Assembly: GCA_008694505.1 (NCBI GenBank)
Contig: VZDJ01004378.1
Span: 16,175,645-16,239,644 of the forward strand
Length of the DNA: 64,000 nt
DNA from: Cyanoderma ruficeps
Lineage: Eukaryota > Chordata > Aves > Passeriformes > Timaliidae
Direction: 5' to 3'
In this document: positions 23,896 through 37,955 of the stretch, one piece after another
How positions within the stretch are numbered: the first letter of the stretch is position 1
How the letters are laid out: every line of letters starts with the position of its first letter
Translations under genes and position numbers: made by a program
The notes under the pieces: generated by a model
Databases searched by the model: none
Told to the model about the DNA's origin: nothing
Seen by the model: the letters and a program-made list of their open reading frames with translations, nothing else

Positions 23896-26800
23896 ACAGT
23901 GTCTGTGAGGAATGACAAAGATAGTGCCTTGGGCTATGAGACCAACTATACAATCTCCAGAGGTTCACTCCAGCTATTTTTTCCCGCAGTCCTGAAGATT
24001 GAAAGGCACTAATACATATTCAGACAGAACATGAGTTTTCTCCCTTTTGTGTGAACAATGCTTCATTCATTTTAGCTAATGGGTTATAAATATAAACAAA
24101 TATTGTATATTACATACTCAGAAATTTGATAGTAATAACATTCAGAAATTAATCTTAGGTACCAAACTGCACAGAAAACAAGGTGAAAAATTACAGAGGG
24201 AAATGTTGTAATAGGCAGCATATAAAAGAACATTTTCAAATACTTCCTTATCCCATCTGCAATTCCCAGAGAGGCTCTCAGGCACTTCGCTGACAGCCCA
24301 AACTGGAACCTTCTCTGAGTGTCGGCTGACAGTCTGTAGTGAGAGAGGAATATCTGGTGCACAATCACTTTAAAAAGCCCTTTTCAACTTTCAAGGCCTT
24401 TAAGGCACAGAAGACAAAGAGAGATTGGTTATATCACATAGGGAATTTACCTGGATAATCCAAAAATATTCAAGGCAGGAACAAAGATCCTTCAGCTGAC
24501 AGCCTATAAGCTTTCTAAAACTAATTTTACATTGGAAGGATGATGATCCAGCCCTATTTCCCATATCTCACAGAGTTTAGAGAGCAGTGATTATGTATGC
24601 AGTCCACTGAGGAGAACTAAACCTTAAGCAGATACCTTCAGACAAAAGAACTGAAGATATTATAAAATCAAAATTCTGCAATTTCCTCTCTCAAACCTGG
24701 AGATCATTTTGAATGTGCAAATGCAAAATAAACATGCTTTATTAAAACTTTACACCAACACAAATTTTCTTGAAGGTGAAGACATAATGCTTTGTCCTCA
24801 CTATGAAAAAGCTGTTGATAAATGCAAGAGGTTGGTTGGAACTGCTTGCATTAATCCACTGGTGGCAGGAGAGACCACAGTAATAGCAATTACTTAAGTG
24901 TGACTGATTTTGTCAGCTTGAAAGAAAAAATATTGCTTGCATTATCAAGATCTATAGTTTTTGACTTATTTTGTGTAAGGAAAAAACATGATTACCACAT
25001 GAAATACAGGCCAGCAGACTATTTTTTCATAACTCTTTTAAAAGGCAAGATTGCCCTTCCTCCAATTAAAGCTGTAAAAGTCTTTCAACATTATGGTTCA
25101 AAGAATAGTCCAGACAGTTCCCACTCTGTGAAGAAAGTTCTTTAGATGCATCTCAGAGGCTGGCAAAAAAAACCCCCAAACCAAACAACAACAACAACAA
25201 ACAAACCAACCTTATTTTCATATAGGCAGAAAACAATAGAATGCTCACTTTCTGAGAAGCCTGAAATCTTGACCTGCATATAAACATCTATTTTTTTAAC
25301 TATATATACATATTTCCTTTTAGAGTAATTCTTAGTATTTTTGGTGATTCAGCTACATAAAATATGCATATATACATATCCAGAGAATAAAGGCAGATCT
25401 TTGCATTTGAAAGTGTGTAGGTATAACATGAAATAAATTAACAATTCTGCTACAATTTAAAGTTAACCAAGTATATATGCCTTTATCTTCCAGAACCTAT
25501 ATACATATATGTAAAGACATGCACACACAGATGTTTTACTGAAATATGAAATTTAGATTTTAAAAGTTTAAGATTTAGTAAGATTTTGATAGCTACATAC
25601 TTATCTGAGATTAGCTCTTCTCTACTTCTACCACAGTAAAAAATCTGAGTTTGTAAAACATGCTGTTACCCAGGAAACAAGAAAAAATGCATGTGCAATA
25701 GGAATAAAAATTAAAAAACCTTGGTGAAACTATATATATTAGAAGTGAGTCATTTTTCTCTCACTTCCCCACATCCCAACTAAAGATTTCATCATTACTA
25801 TAATCAATGAATGCACAACCTCAGTAATAATTTAATGGCAGAAAAAAAAAAGAAGGGTTAACCTTTCTAAATAACAAGAAAATTGGAAAAACAAATTTTA
25901 TAATTTTATACTCCATACTTTTTCAGCAATTATTGCTGGAAGCTTTATCCTTCAAAACCAACTGGCATCCTGTTAGAAAAATTTTAAACTAATGGTACAC
26001 GAGAACAACACAGGTCTCCGGAGTTCACAGAAAACTGTATTATTCCCAACATGCCAAAGTGCGGAAAGTGCCAAGATGTTTGACAGAGGCTCCCTCCAGT
26101 ATGAATGGTTACCTACAAGAAAAGAAATTTCTGCTTCAACTTACAAGGGCAACCTAGTGTTTGCAGGTGCAAAGTTCCAGGGGTAGGATTTTTATGGTAC
26201 TGTGTATCTTCTGGGAAAAGCAGAAATTGTCACAACATTTTATGCGCTATCTGAACATGACATTTAGGTACTGACAGAACAAGGCACACAGTCAGACAGC
26301 AGTCTTTGTCAATAATGATACTTCTCACGTAAATGCTGTTTGATTGGCAGGCGAGCTTTTGAAGATTTCATACACTTATGAATTTGTGCATTTCGCAAAA
26401 ATAAAACCTCCCTTTTTTACATTCTAATCAAATTAGTTTGCTTACCACCTTGCTGCAAATGGGTATACCAGTGACTTGCTTAATTTTTAAAGTGTATTCC
26501 TTAGCAAATAAGAAAGTTGAGATAATTGCTGCTGGAAAAAATTGTGTAATCTGATCCCATAAAATACTGTATTTAAGAGACATGCTAGAGAGGATCCTGA
26601 TACACCGACTTAGGAAAGGGATTAGACTAATACCACTTCTCTTCTGAACACTGCATTTAACACACTTCAATTATATATCTTTGTTAATTTATGAGTTCTC
26701 ATTCTAAACTTGTTACTAGGCCAGGAGAGATATAAAAAAGGTAGTTGGATTAAATTAAGAGCTGTAAAACTTAGGTGGATTAGTTAGAGCTAGAAAATTT

Positions 26801-28194
26801 CAAGAAGCTGCACTACTAACAAGACATTCTAAAGGTAAAATCAGAAGTGTCACCAGGCAGAAGTGTTTCTCGCAAGCGCTGCATTGCAGAGGTAGGAAAC
26901 ACATCAGAGGGTTTGTTGCTCTCATTTCTCAAAAATAAGAATCTTGATCCATCAGTTTTTATATTCTGCAATGCTATTCTAACAACTTCAAACACTTGCA
27001 AGTTCAAAACCACTGAAAGGTGCATTTTAAACAACCAGAACATGTCGAATTCTTTAGCGTGGAAAATAATAGAAGGCCCTGAATAACATCAAAATAAACA
27101 CCTAGCCATTTGGTGTATTCAAAAGGCAAGCAAAAATTAAAAGTTACCCAAGAGGCTAGAAAAAATAAAGCACTAAAAGTAACCCTATTAGTTACACAGT
27201 CAAACACAAACAACAACTGCATGTATTGGAAAATGTGTTTTTGTCAAGTTTAGAAAAATTATTTGAATTATCACAGTCTCCAGTTGTCTTTCTAATCACC
27301 ATTCCAATAATTTTGTGTAACTTTTCATACATGAAATCTCTCTGTGCTGATTAGTGCTGTTTATCCTGCTTGCCTTTTTCTTGACTTACAGACAATTTCT
27401 CCTGCACTCTTGCCTGTTTTCTTTCTTCTTTCTCCTCTTTATCTTTTCCTTATCCTCCAAAAATCTTTCTTTCCTTCCAAAATCAGTTTTAATCATGTTG
27501 TTGCCCATCCTGTTTTCAACAGCTGCTTTTCTTTCCCGTGGAAAGGTTAGAAACCTGCAGGAATGGAAATGAGCTGGTGAACATCTTACTTTGCTTCTAT
27601 AGAGGAAAGAAGATGAAGGTTCTTTCAGACAAATGGTGTTCCAGCAACCTCCTTCAGCACCTGTTCTTCCTGCCTGCTCCCCTTTCACTCACAACTCCCC
27701 CATCTTTCTATTGAGTTCCTGACTCCCTATACTCTCCACTGCCTCTGATTTCTGCTTTCTAGTATGTCTCATGTGTGTATTTTCCCCTAACACCAAAACT
27801 CAGATTTTAAAATGCACACACACACGTCTGTGTACTTACATATAACTTTCTAACAAGAAAAAGCCTCTTCCTTTCCTCATTACTCTCATTTTATTTTTGC
27901 ATGTATTTTCTCCCTCAAGAAGACTCATGGTAGATCATACACAAGAAGCACAAACTAAGTTTCCTTCTCTTATGAGCTAGTTAAATTTACATAGCCCAAT
28001 TCTGATCTCTCTGCAAATATTCCAGGTATTTCAACAACTGTGATCATTAAGAGAACATTGCTTCTGAAATAGTAATTTCCTAATTTTTTTGAAACAGCTG
28101 CTTGGAGCCCAAAAAAACTGTGCCTTTCACTCAAAGTTTTCTGATCCCTTTCATGATGCAGAGTGACAGACAGCTGTGCTTTTATTTTCAAGTT
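23896..28194. other. Non-coding DNA with AT-rich low complexity
   Basis: Contains a CAA-type simple repeat at 25181-25210 and a run of TATACAT-like AT-rich motifs at about 25298-25520. A short CA run lies at 27815-27825. No gene was recognised. Confidence 0.5.
25181..25210. repeat. CAA-type simple repeat
   Basis: About 30 bases of CAA units with interruptions (CCAAACAACAACAACAACAA and onward), preceded by an A run and a C run. It is a potentially length-variable microsatellite. Confidence 0.8.
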
Positions 28195-28490
28195 AAAGGT
28201 TAGGCATGCTAATAAAAATCCAGCAGGAACTGGGAGATGCTGCTGAGCACCCCAGCTCTCTTTGGCACAAGACAGCAGCTCCTGACTCCTGCTGAACCAA
28301 GGGTCCTGACTCCAGAGATGCTCCTGCCAGTGCCAAGGTCAGGGCAAGCAGCCCCAGCTCTCCCCTCCCTCTCCCCACACAGGCTCTACAGCTCCTGTCC
28401 CACCACCTCTACACTGCTCCTTCTGCTGACCTGGGAGAGCTGTCCAGGACATCAAGCCATGAACCAAGTCAGGGAGCAGATCTAAGTTAA
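28195..28490. other. GC-elevated patch of unknown nature
   Basis: About 300 bases markedly richer in G and C than the flanks, open on both strands (plus 28237-28485, minus 28193-28378). It is leucine/serine/proline-rich in translation without a recognisable domain. It repeats short words such as CCCCAGCTCTC and CTCCTGACTCC. It could be an old repeat, a regulatory element or an unrecognised exon; I see no decisive splice signal. Confidence 0.3.
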
Positions 28491-31400
28491 AAATAAGCTT
28501 TCCTAGGAGGTTCTAGCGCCCACGCTATAGACAGCTGTCTGCTCTTCATGTGTTTCTTATAGAAATTCCAAAATGATGGCACAGCTGTAGCTTTAATGCG
28601 GCCATCTGCCACTTGAAAAGACATTCTCTATCATTAGACTGTACTTATTTTGGAAGGAACATTGAAACCTACAATATTAAATTGATTTTCTCTTATTTTT
28701 CTCTGTTGCTGCTGCAGTTGACGTGTGATTCAACCTACTCTTGAGAGAGGGGTCCATTTCCACATCCTCTTGAGCAGACTTTTTTCTTCCTAAAGCTCCA
28801 TCAAGGCTGCCCAATGCAGATCTATCAAGTCATTTTCACTGCTGTCTCTAAAACAGATTAATTTTCTTTTCTTCCCCAACTCCTACTCTGTAAGAACAGC
28901 TTCAGGTAAAACCAGGAGGGCATTCACATGAATGAAGAAAGCACCACCACAAGCAATGCTCACCACAATGAGCAAACAGGGCAGGCTCCACCCCCTGTGC
29001 TGAGCTACACCATGGCCAGCAGGGCAGCACTGGTCTGTGTCAGATTGAGCCCCAGGTAAGGACTGGATTTTAATCACAGGAACCTCTGTAGGACTAGCTC
29101 TGTCTCAGCTTCCTCAGAGAAGGACAGACTATTCAATAATAATCTTCAGGCATCTGTCATTTTTGGACACATCTCAGAGAAATAGAGGTGTGCTTCTTTC
29201 CAAGTCGAGGAATTGCTGAGACAGGTACTTGGAAGGTTTTCTAATTATTTGGCTTTGACCAGGATCTGAATGACGAACACCTGAAACAAACCTGAACCTG
29301 GAGTTTCTATCAATGAGCCTCTCTCCTTCCTAACTGTTTACATTTTAATCCTGTTTTCCTGTCTGATACATGCCAGGAGAAGACTTCTAGCCCCTGCTAT
29401 CTCAGGAAAAGGACAATAATGCTCTGTTGAGCTGTTACTGCCCCAGATAATCAGCTACAGGACCTTCTAGAGGACAGCAGAGGCTGGAGAGACTGGGATG
29501 CTGGGGACTAGCAGACCTGTGATGACACTGCCTGCATGAAATATAGGGCTGTACTGCTGGCACTGGAAAAAAAAAATCTGTATTTCTGTCTTGCAGAGAT
29601 TTTTCCTGCGCTTTCAGCTTTACACGGAACACCCTCCCTTGACAAGACCTCTCTAACAGCACATGAGGCAGAAGTGAACACAAGCAGAGTTCAGTGGCAG
29701 ACCTTACCTCTTCCATCTTAAAACTGTCAGTTAAAAACCATATCCTGTGAGCAAAAAGTGTGTGGCAAAACAATCTAAATAAATATCAACCAAGTTAATA
29801 TATGATCTTTTTCCTATTAGGAATTTCAATATTTTACACATCTCTGAAGAAAATATTCCAACTTTTTAAAAAAATCTTAAGATTGCAATGTGAGAGGTCT
29901 GATTTTTGGAGTAAGGTTCTTGGCTAAGTATTCCCAAAGACAGAGCTCCCTTCCAGGGAGTCGAGGTCCCACAACCATTTCTCCTAGAAACAAGAATAAC
30001 AATGAGAAACACTAACCCATGACTTGGTTAGGACTAGATAACAAAATTTCCCTCATTCACAGAAATGTTAAAGGAAGGTGTGAATAAAGCTAAAAATACC
30101 ATTTGAGCAGAGCAACAATATCAGAGAAACTGTAACATGAATTCATGAAACAGCTTCAGTGTCTGCCTTGGAGACACTTGCTCACTTGCCAAGTCTGTCA
30201 GAAAGAATTAACTTGTCAGTGAAAAAAAAGGGTATAGTATACGAAAAAATATTTGTTTGAAAGTTATACTGCAATTTTTCATCCTTCCACAGACTATTTC
30301 AAGCTTTCAGGCATGATTTGCTGTTTTTCATCTTGTTAACGGTAATGCTATCACATGGGCACATCCATCCTGTCCTTGATGCTTATGTAACAACACCCCC
30401 AAAAAAGAAGAGATTAAAAAAAGGAATACTTTGCAACTTTCTTGGTGGATAAGAACAGGAAAAGGATTATATTAAAAGCATTTTGAATTTTGGGATAGAA
30501 GTTTCAGGTTAAGGATCTGTTAAGAATAAAGAAATCTGTCTGAAGCAAAAGCTAAAGAAGTAATGACCTAAACAACAGAATTACTCTTCAAGTTTCAGAG
30601 CCAGGGGCCATCATGATTGCTCCCCAGCCAGCAAAGCCATATACAACCCCAGGTGTCAAGACAAAATATTTGATTATGAGCTATTCACGATTGATTTAGG
30701 AAAAAGAATGTACAGAAGCAAAATGCTCTACTAGGTTAAATGTTTGGATTTGGTTTGCACTGAAGGAATTGGCTAATGGAGTTATTTGGATAGCTTTTCA
30801 ATTGGTATGTGAGCAGCATACTGCGTACCAGGACTGGATAGCAGAGATTGACATCAGACACTTGCAGATACAAGTAACCACAGAGAAGAGCCAATTTTGA
30901 CTCTTCTCACCTCAAAAAAGGGCATTCATAAAGAAAACAGGAGCATATGGCCCACTGCAGAAATGCCCTCAGCCATTAAAGTAACTTGCAAAAGCATATT
31001 AAAGTGTAATGCAAAGGAGATAGAAGGTTCATTCTTAGAAGTCAAATAGTCATCTTACCAATTAAGATGCAAATCAATCAAAACTTACATAAAATAGGTT
31101 TACATGCAGCTTCCAGTGGGAAATGCTCATCAAGATGGCCCAAGCTAAAGCTGTGTACTGTGAAGTCTACCAACAGCAGGATGTCTACCAACAAGAAGAG
31201 GAACATGCAAACTCACATTAGTTATCCGGTTTGAAGCATTTTCTGCTGCATAGAAGGAATTTGTAAACCAAAATTTTACTTTTTCTGGCTGACAGTCCTG
31301 TTCAGGAGTACTAAGTTTAACCTAACACAGAAATAACCAGTCACAATTAAACATGGCACCTGCCATCTGCAGCCAAGCCTGAGCAACACACAGCCCTCTG

Positions 31401-34400
31401 CCCATCTCCCCTGGCCAGCAGGACCAACAGGCCATGTCACCCTGCACATCAGCACCTCCATAAACATCAGTATAATGGATCAAGCAGGAAACAATGAGCA
31501 ATGCAACTTTTACTGCTTTTCAATTCTTTTTTTCTCTTCAGACTATTAATTATGAAATGAAGAAAGAAACCAGCCTTATAAATGTCATCAGAATTACCAG
31601 GGGAATAAAGCCAAGGCAACATGAGAGCATTTACTCATGTGGGGCTCCTGCAGAACTGCTGCTCACAAAGGACAGATCTTCTCATGGATCTCACAGACAG
31701 CAAGCCCACTTGAGGTAGTGAAGGGGCCAGCAGAATCCTGCTCCAATGCCACCATCTGCCAGCCAGAAGGTGACCACATCTTTGTCACTTTCTGATGTTT
31801 ATCATTTGGAAACACAAAACAACAAAGTTCTGATAAATCCTTTGAGTTTAGATATGATACAAAGAAAAACTAAAATACTTAAATAAACAGGGGTAAAAGG
31901 ATAAGATGCACCTAACTGCATGAAATAATCTGCTCTAGCAAGGTAATAGAAGAATATTGTCTTATATATTAATATTATTAGTGTAATATTAGTAATAATG
32001 TTGTCTCTTGGTATTATTTTCACTTAATATTGTTGTCTTCAGAGATGATACCTAAATCAGTAAACAATTACATAGTCCCATAACATGTTTTCAATAACAT
32101 CACCCTCATTCTTTCATAGATACCAAGCATGTAAATAGTGATGGTGCCCTCCAGGACCAAGTGGAAAAACACTTGCAGCCAAAATTGATCCTATAAACTT
32201 GTGTTTTAAACCAAAAAAAGGTGACTTACAGGTAGAAATTCAGTTTTTAGAAGACTGAGCAAGTGGGACCATGCTACAGATTTGTTAAATTACAGCTTTA
32301 CTGATCACAACTAACTTCCAAAGGTTTAGTTATAATTCATTAAACATAAACAAACTGAAAATGTGATGGTTTTTTTTCAGTATAAACACAACAGCTTTAG
32401 ACTCCAAATGTACACATGCAAAAACATATTTCCTGTAAATACGCAGAAAAATTCCAGTAATGCCATAAAATAGCACCAACACAGCTGAAGAGATGGGTTT
32501 TCCACTGCTGAATTAACACCTCCCTTCTTACTGCCACATGGACACTTGCCCCCTGAGCCTTCCTGGGTTTGGCAAAGGTGGTCTCCTAGTTCACTTGGCT
32601 TTAGCAGTATTTTTACCAACTATGCCTCAAGTGTTTTGTATACCAATTTGACTTGGAGGCACTCCTGGGGATCACGTGAATTTTCAAAGCAACAAGATGC
32701 CAACAGAAATGTAAGGAAAATCTCAAGAGATGAAGTCAAACCCAGGGTCAGAGCCCAGCTGAGGTATTCAGGAATGCAAAAAAGGTGGTAAACTAGGCTG
32801 GGATGGCAGACATGGATCTATAAGCAGCAAGGACTATGATTAAAATTACAGCCGAGCCTGCATCACATTAATTGCATTCTGTGCAAAACTGTAACATGGT
32901 GAGTATTTACTCCCTATTCCTTTCACCCCTGAGAACCTAGCTGTGCTGTCTGAGTGCCTCCTGAATGGTAAAATGTGCTGCTTGTGGCAAACCTGACACA
33001 AGCATCAGTAGCTGACTGCAAATTCCCATTTTGTCAGTGCTGAGAAATCACTTGGCCAGCAGCCAAAGGAGCCACACAGCGTCACCACGGCCCCACCAGG
33101 ACAGTAAGCAGGTGGATGAAGCAGGGAGTTGTGCAAGTTAATTTTTTAATTTTTTAGCTCTTCTGTGACAGGAATTGTTATTCAGAGCATTTCTGGTGGG
33201 CTGCCACTGCCTTGCATAACACCATTCAGCAGTTCATACTCTCTTTGCCTCTGGTTTGCACTTGCCAAAAGCCCTCAGCCAGGATCGCACAAAGGACTTT
33301 AAGTGCAGCATCAAGGAAAGTCACAGCATCTGGCTCCAGTATAATAAATAAAAGCCCTGTCGTTGCAAAAGGCCTTTGCAAGCAGACAGGAGCTTGTGCC
33401 TGGTTGGTTGCCAGTGCCCTTCTGGACTCAGGCACTTTCTTCACTTATATCATCAGCAGAGTAGGGGAAAAAAATAGAACAGGGAGAGTAAAGACAGAAG
33501 AGGAAGTATTAAGTCCACATCCAGAAGTCGGCTGCTACCCAAGAGTAAGAATGCACATCTGCTCAGGGACTGGCGGGAGTGAACCATGTGGGAGGAGAGA
33601 AGGTGCATTTGGGAGAGCACAGAAACTGGCCAAAATATGTCGATATGCAATTGATATGAGGGCAGAATACATACATAAGAGCTGCAGGAAGAAACCAAAT
33701 GCTGGGAATGACAGGCTGAAGGTTTTCCTAAGCGAATTTCATCACAACTCACTAATCTAACAGATACAGCCTCCCGTGCATCACTGAAAAGTCATAAGAA
33801 GCAATTGAGTTTGTTGAGTTGAACAATACCACTAATGCCTTATTTTTCACTCTCCAAGGCTATTTATGTCATCTCCACTAAATTTCATAGATAAGAAATC
33901 AGTAATCCCTCATTCAGTTTTTAAGCTTCCCAGGGGAAAAAAAAAAGGAGGGAGAAAAAAAAGTACTGCTGTTTTGTTCAAGAGTTTAAGTGGAACATCT
34001 TTTGTTGGGAATGAAGAAAAAGAAAACATGACACAAACAAAATTGTGATCCCTAAAAAAGGTCTACTCAGGTCTAAATTATTTACTTACTAGTGTATACT
34101 TCCAAGCCACCAAACCCAGAAAGCAAACAGTTGCCTCTGTTGACCCAAAGTTGACCAAAGTACATAGACATTGCCGACATACTATGACACCAGTCCTGCA
34201 ACTACAGCTCTAAGTCACACAGAAAAGCTCTCAACCTCCTTGATGCAGAGGAATGATGGCTAAGATGCACTAAATACCCTGTTTTTTGAGAAATCTGTGA
34301 GCATCCCTCTGGGGAAAGAGCTCTGTGCCATCATCTTCTGGGAAGTTGGGGAAAAATATTGATACCAAAGCTGTTTATTCACATCTATACCTACTCAGAA

Positions 34401-37400
34401 ATCTTCCAATTAATACATTTGGGAGAGACATATAAAAGACAAAATAGTACGTGATCAGAAGTGAAAATTATTTGAGAGGGACACTTGGTGGCAGGAATAC
34501 CAACCAGTGTCCTAGGTCTTAATGAAACTTTGCAAACAAGCGATGGTAACGCATCTGTGAAGCAACAGCCAATACAGATGTATCTCCTCGTGAAAGCCAA
34601 GGGGATCAGCAGCAGAACTGAGCCTCTGGAACCTACCACCTTGCAATAATTAAAGCTGAAATCATTATATAGCTTGCCTGGCAGGATTCTCAGAGGAGTG
34701 GTGGCAGCCTTTTCCCTGCAGACAGAGAGAAGCCTGTTGAAGCATGTCTCAGAATGCCTTCCCCTGTGCTATCCAGCAAAGCATTACAGGATATATGCTT
34801 AAGAAAAACTTAGACCTGTGGGATGGGGATCGAAGGTGAAGGATGTTATGCAGAGGCAGCATGACATTAGGTTATCAGTTTGTTAAAAACCTGATTTTTG
34901 GTGTATGTCCAGTCTCTTCAGGACTACTCAAACAGGGAAGCCCCCAGAAACAGATCATGTGCCCCTGCTCCCTGAAGCATGTTTTTTGTTTCAAGAGGGG
35001 ATGCAGAGACTACTTACAAGAAAAGGTCTATTGGTATTAGAAGCTGACAAATTATGGCTCCAGGTGGTGATGTTACGAAGTTTTAAGGGAACCCAATTAC
35101 ATAACCTCCATTGCTCACTGCATGGCAAAAAGATCACACATACACACACACATGTATATTTCTCCCACAGGCCCTGCTGTTTTTTCACTTCTCTTCCCCC
35201 ATAGAGAATTTAAGTGAGGAATCATAGGACTTTTCCCTCTATCCCTGTGGCAATAATATTTATATTTAATGGCTATATATATAATATCTAGTTCAATGGC
35301 TTCTAGAGTCACCTCAAAAAAAGATGTTTTATTTGAATACCACTGAAGAATTTGGACAGAAGAAAATTCAATGGCTGCATAAGGGCTTATAAATCTAATT
35401 TTTTTCTGAATAGCCCTGCAGTAATAAGCAGGGACTCAAAGTCCTTAGCTTGCCTGCAGGTGTATTCAGCACCTTCAGTCTGTCTGCTCAGCCTAATGGG
35501 GATAAGTAGAGACAAAAGAGTCTGCTTGCAGGTGTGAGTTTGCAAAAGCAACAAATGACAGACAGACTTGCCAGGATTCCAGCGCACAGCCGATCAACAT
35601 CTGTTGATCAAATCCTGATTCCAAATCCTCTTTTCTCCCAGAGCAGCACCTGAGACAGACAACAATCCTGTACATGAACTCTGCAGCACACAAGGAGCTA
35701 AGAAGGTCAAGGGCTGACAGCTCAGAGCATATTGTGGATGCAGATCATTGCAGACATATTGAGTCCAACCACAGCGATGAAACAAATAGTGTAACTCCAA
35801 AAAATGAGTGTTACACAGGAAATCAAAGTGAATTATCTGAATAATTCTGCCTAGAGACATAAACAGCTGCTGCAAACTAGCATCAACTGTAGCAAAATTA
35901 AGGTGTTTATTCTCAAAAGCAGCTTACTTCCCATCCATTTGCAACGAAAGACTCATTATTTCCATTCCAGCAAGAACTACATAATTGGAAATGTATTTTT
36001 TTGAAAAGTACACTTTTGATAAGAGCACCCACAAACCTTTAAGGAAAATCTGGGTGCACAAGACTAAGCAAACTTTATGGCATGGCCCTTAGGTCTGCAA
36101 TACATCAAAATAAAACGCTAAACAGCACAACTTTCAGGGACTTTGACTGGGATCTTAGTATTCTCGCCCCAAGATATTCATAGCTTCAGGACACATTTTC
36201 CTGATATTGTATTCTCTTTTGGAAATACTTTTCATACTCTCGTTTTACTCTGCTTTCAAGACCAACTGCTGAACTGATACAATTATGAAGTCTGATTAAT
36301 AAAAGTATTATCTTGTGCTACAACAATCTTCCAAAAATTGTCTTGGTCTTGAGATGAAAAGCATTCAGAGCACATGACTTATTGTTCTTAATTTAACCTT
36401 TATTCATCAGCTGAATTTTTTCTTCTTCGGATCTTAAGAAATTGTTTCTAAGTTTAGAATCAATGTCTATTAGTGAAATAATGAGAAAAAATTCACCTGA
36501 CATCTATAACTGCTAATAAAATATAAAAGAACATCAAAAGCTTACTTATTAAAGACTATGCTCTGGGGTTGGCAAGTTTTTCCCCCATTCCAAACAACCA
36601 TTATAAATTAAAATATAATTAAAATCTGAGTTTTGTCACTGTTGTTTTCCCTTTCCTGCAAACTTACTACTTTTTGGAATTACGGAAGATTTCTCTCAAG
36701 GAGAAAAAAAAGTGAAAACATGCTTTTCTGAAGAAATTGTCTTACAGAAACCTTTTCGAAAAATAAGTAGATTTTGATTATCTTTAACTGAACCCTACGT
36801 GAGCAGTTTCTTCAACTACAAGAATGAAAATTCTACACTTGTGAAGCACAGAGGGACTAGGCATTGCACTTCAAAAAATATAAATGCAATTATTTTTCTA
36901 GTCACATTTCAAAAGCAGTCCTCACATTTCAAAAACAATCCTTCATATAATTTTGGGGCTGATTAGAAATAAACTCTTTTCTGCCAATTGCATTTTCCAG
37001 GCAGAATGTTAGCTTGACTATAAAATTCACAGTTGCCACACTCTGCCACAGCAAAGCAGAAGGACTTCTGGCTGTTCCCAGGATCTTGGAAGTAAATGGA
37101 TGTAACAAGAAGAGGCAGTAGCAAGACCAGATTATTAATCCTTACTAGGAGGCAATAGGATTCAAGAAACTTAAGTTACAGAAAGAGATGCCATTCCAAA
37201 TTAGACTTAGGCTCACAACCACAGTGGTTATCTTCACTTAAGATAGGACCAATTTAGATAAAACCTGTATTTACCTCTTTTTTAGCCTAACATTAAGACT
37301 GGGGAGAAAAAAAGGGATAATTCTAGCTATGAATTGTTCCAACCCTTTGTTCTGAGGAACATCGGTCTCCAGAGGCATTTCTTATTAATGGACTCCCATG

Positions 37401-37610
37401 ACTGACATTTTTTTTGTCATGGAAGAGAAGCAGTAAAACATGTGGGTTATGGATTCAGATATAGAACATTCCTGCTTTCCTAGTTTAAGGAGCTTATTTC
37501 TTATTGAGTAATTATTTCATCACAAAACAAATGTTTTAAAATCTTCCTCATTTATCAGATACTGTTAATTTAAGGTAAGGAGATGATTTGCAGAATACAC
37601 ACTGAAAAAA
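28491..37610. other. Non-coding DNA without a recognised gene
   Basis: AT-rich sequence. The longest frame is 182 codons (plus 33212-33760), with no motif, no low-complexity signature of a known family and no clear splice context, so I do not call it a gene. A short CA repeat lies at 35135-35152 and a 20-bp tandem duplication at 36903-36942. Confidence 0.5.
36903..36942. repeat. Two tandem copies of a 20-bp unit
   Basis: CACATTTCAAAAGCAGTCCT is followed directly by CACATTTCAAAAACAATCCT. The two copies differ at two positions, so this is a small tandem duplication rather than a recent microsatellite. Confidence 0.85.
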
Positions 37611-37614
37611 ACAG

Positions 37615-37690
37615 TTCAATCCATATAAGGACCATTAGGTCCTTCAACCTAGTCTGAATGAAGGGTACTCTTCAACATACTGAAAGGGCT
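37615..37690. mobile_element. Possible ancient CR1-like LINE remnant
   Basis: The words ATAAGGACCATTAGGTCCTTCAACCTAGTCTGA resemble the segment near the 3' end of ancient amniote CR1-type LINEs (GGACC...TAGTCTGA). Only about 40 bases are suggestive and the tail is missing, so this is weak. Confidence 0.22.
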
Positions 37691-37699
37691 TTTGCACTT

Positions 37700-37955
37700 G
37701 TCCACAAGCCATGAATCATTCCAGCAGCTCCAGTGACATGATGGCTCTGCCTCACAGGATCCGAGCACGGCAGCCCAGGCCCTGTGCGAAGCCCGCGATG
37801 CAAGGTGGAAATGGAGACCCCCAGATGGGCAAGACCCACCTCATTCCCTCAGAGCTGCAGACACTGTCAGACAGCAGTGCCCACTCACAGCCCATGCCTT
37901 CACTGCCACCACGGATGGGCACCACACCAGCACAAAGGGATGATCTGAATTCATA
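37700..37955. other. GC- and CpG-elevated patch of unknown nature
   Basis: This short region contains several CpGs (CCGAGCACGGCAGC, GCGAAGCCCGCGATG) in otherwise CpG-poor DNA. It supports a plus frame of 81 codons at 37711-37956 and a minus frame over the same bases. Neither resembles a known domain. A retained CpG cluster could mark a regulatory element or a relatively young insertion. Confidence 0.25.

Noticed and set aside
33212..33760. 182-codon plus-strand open frame
   Set aside because: No recognisable domain, biased low-information composition and an overlapping minus frame; compatible with chance in a slightly GC-richer stretch. It would need conservation or transcript evidence.
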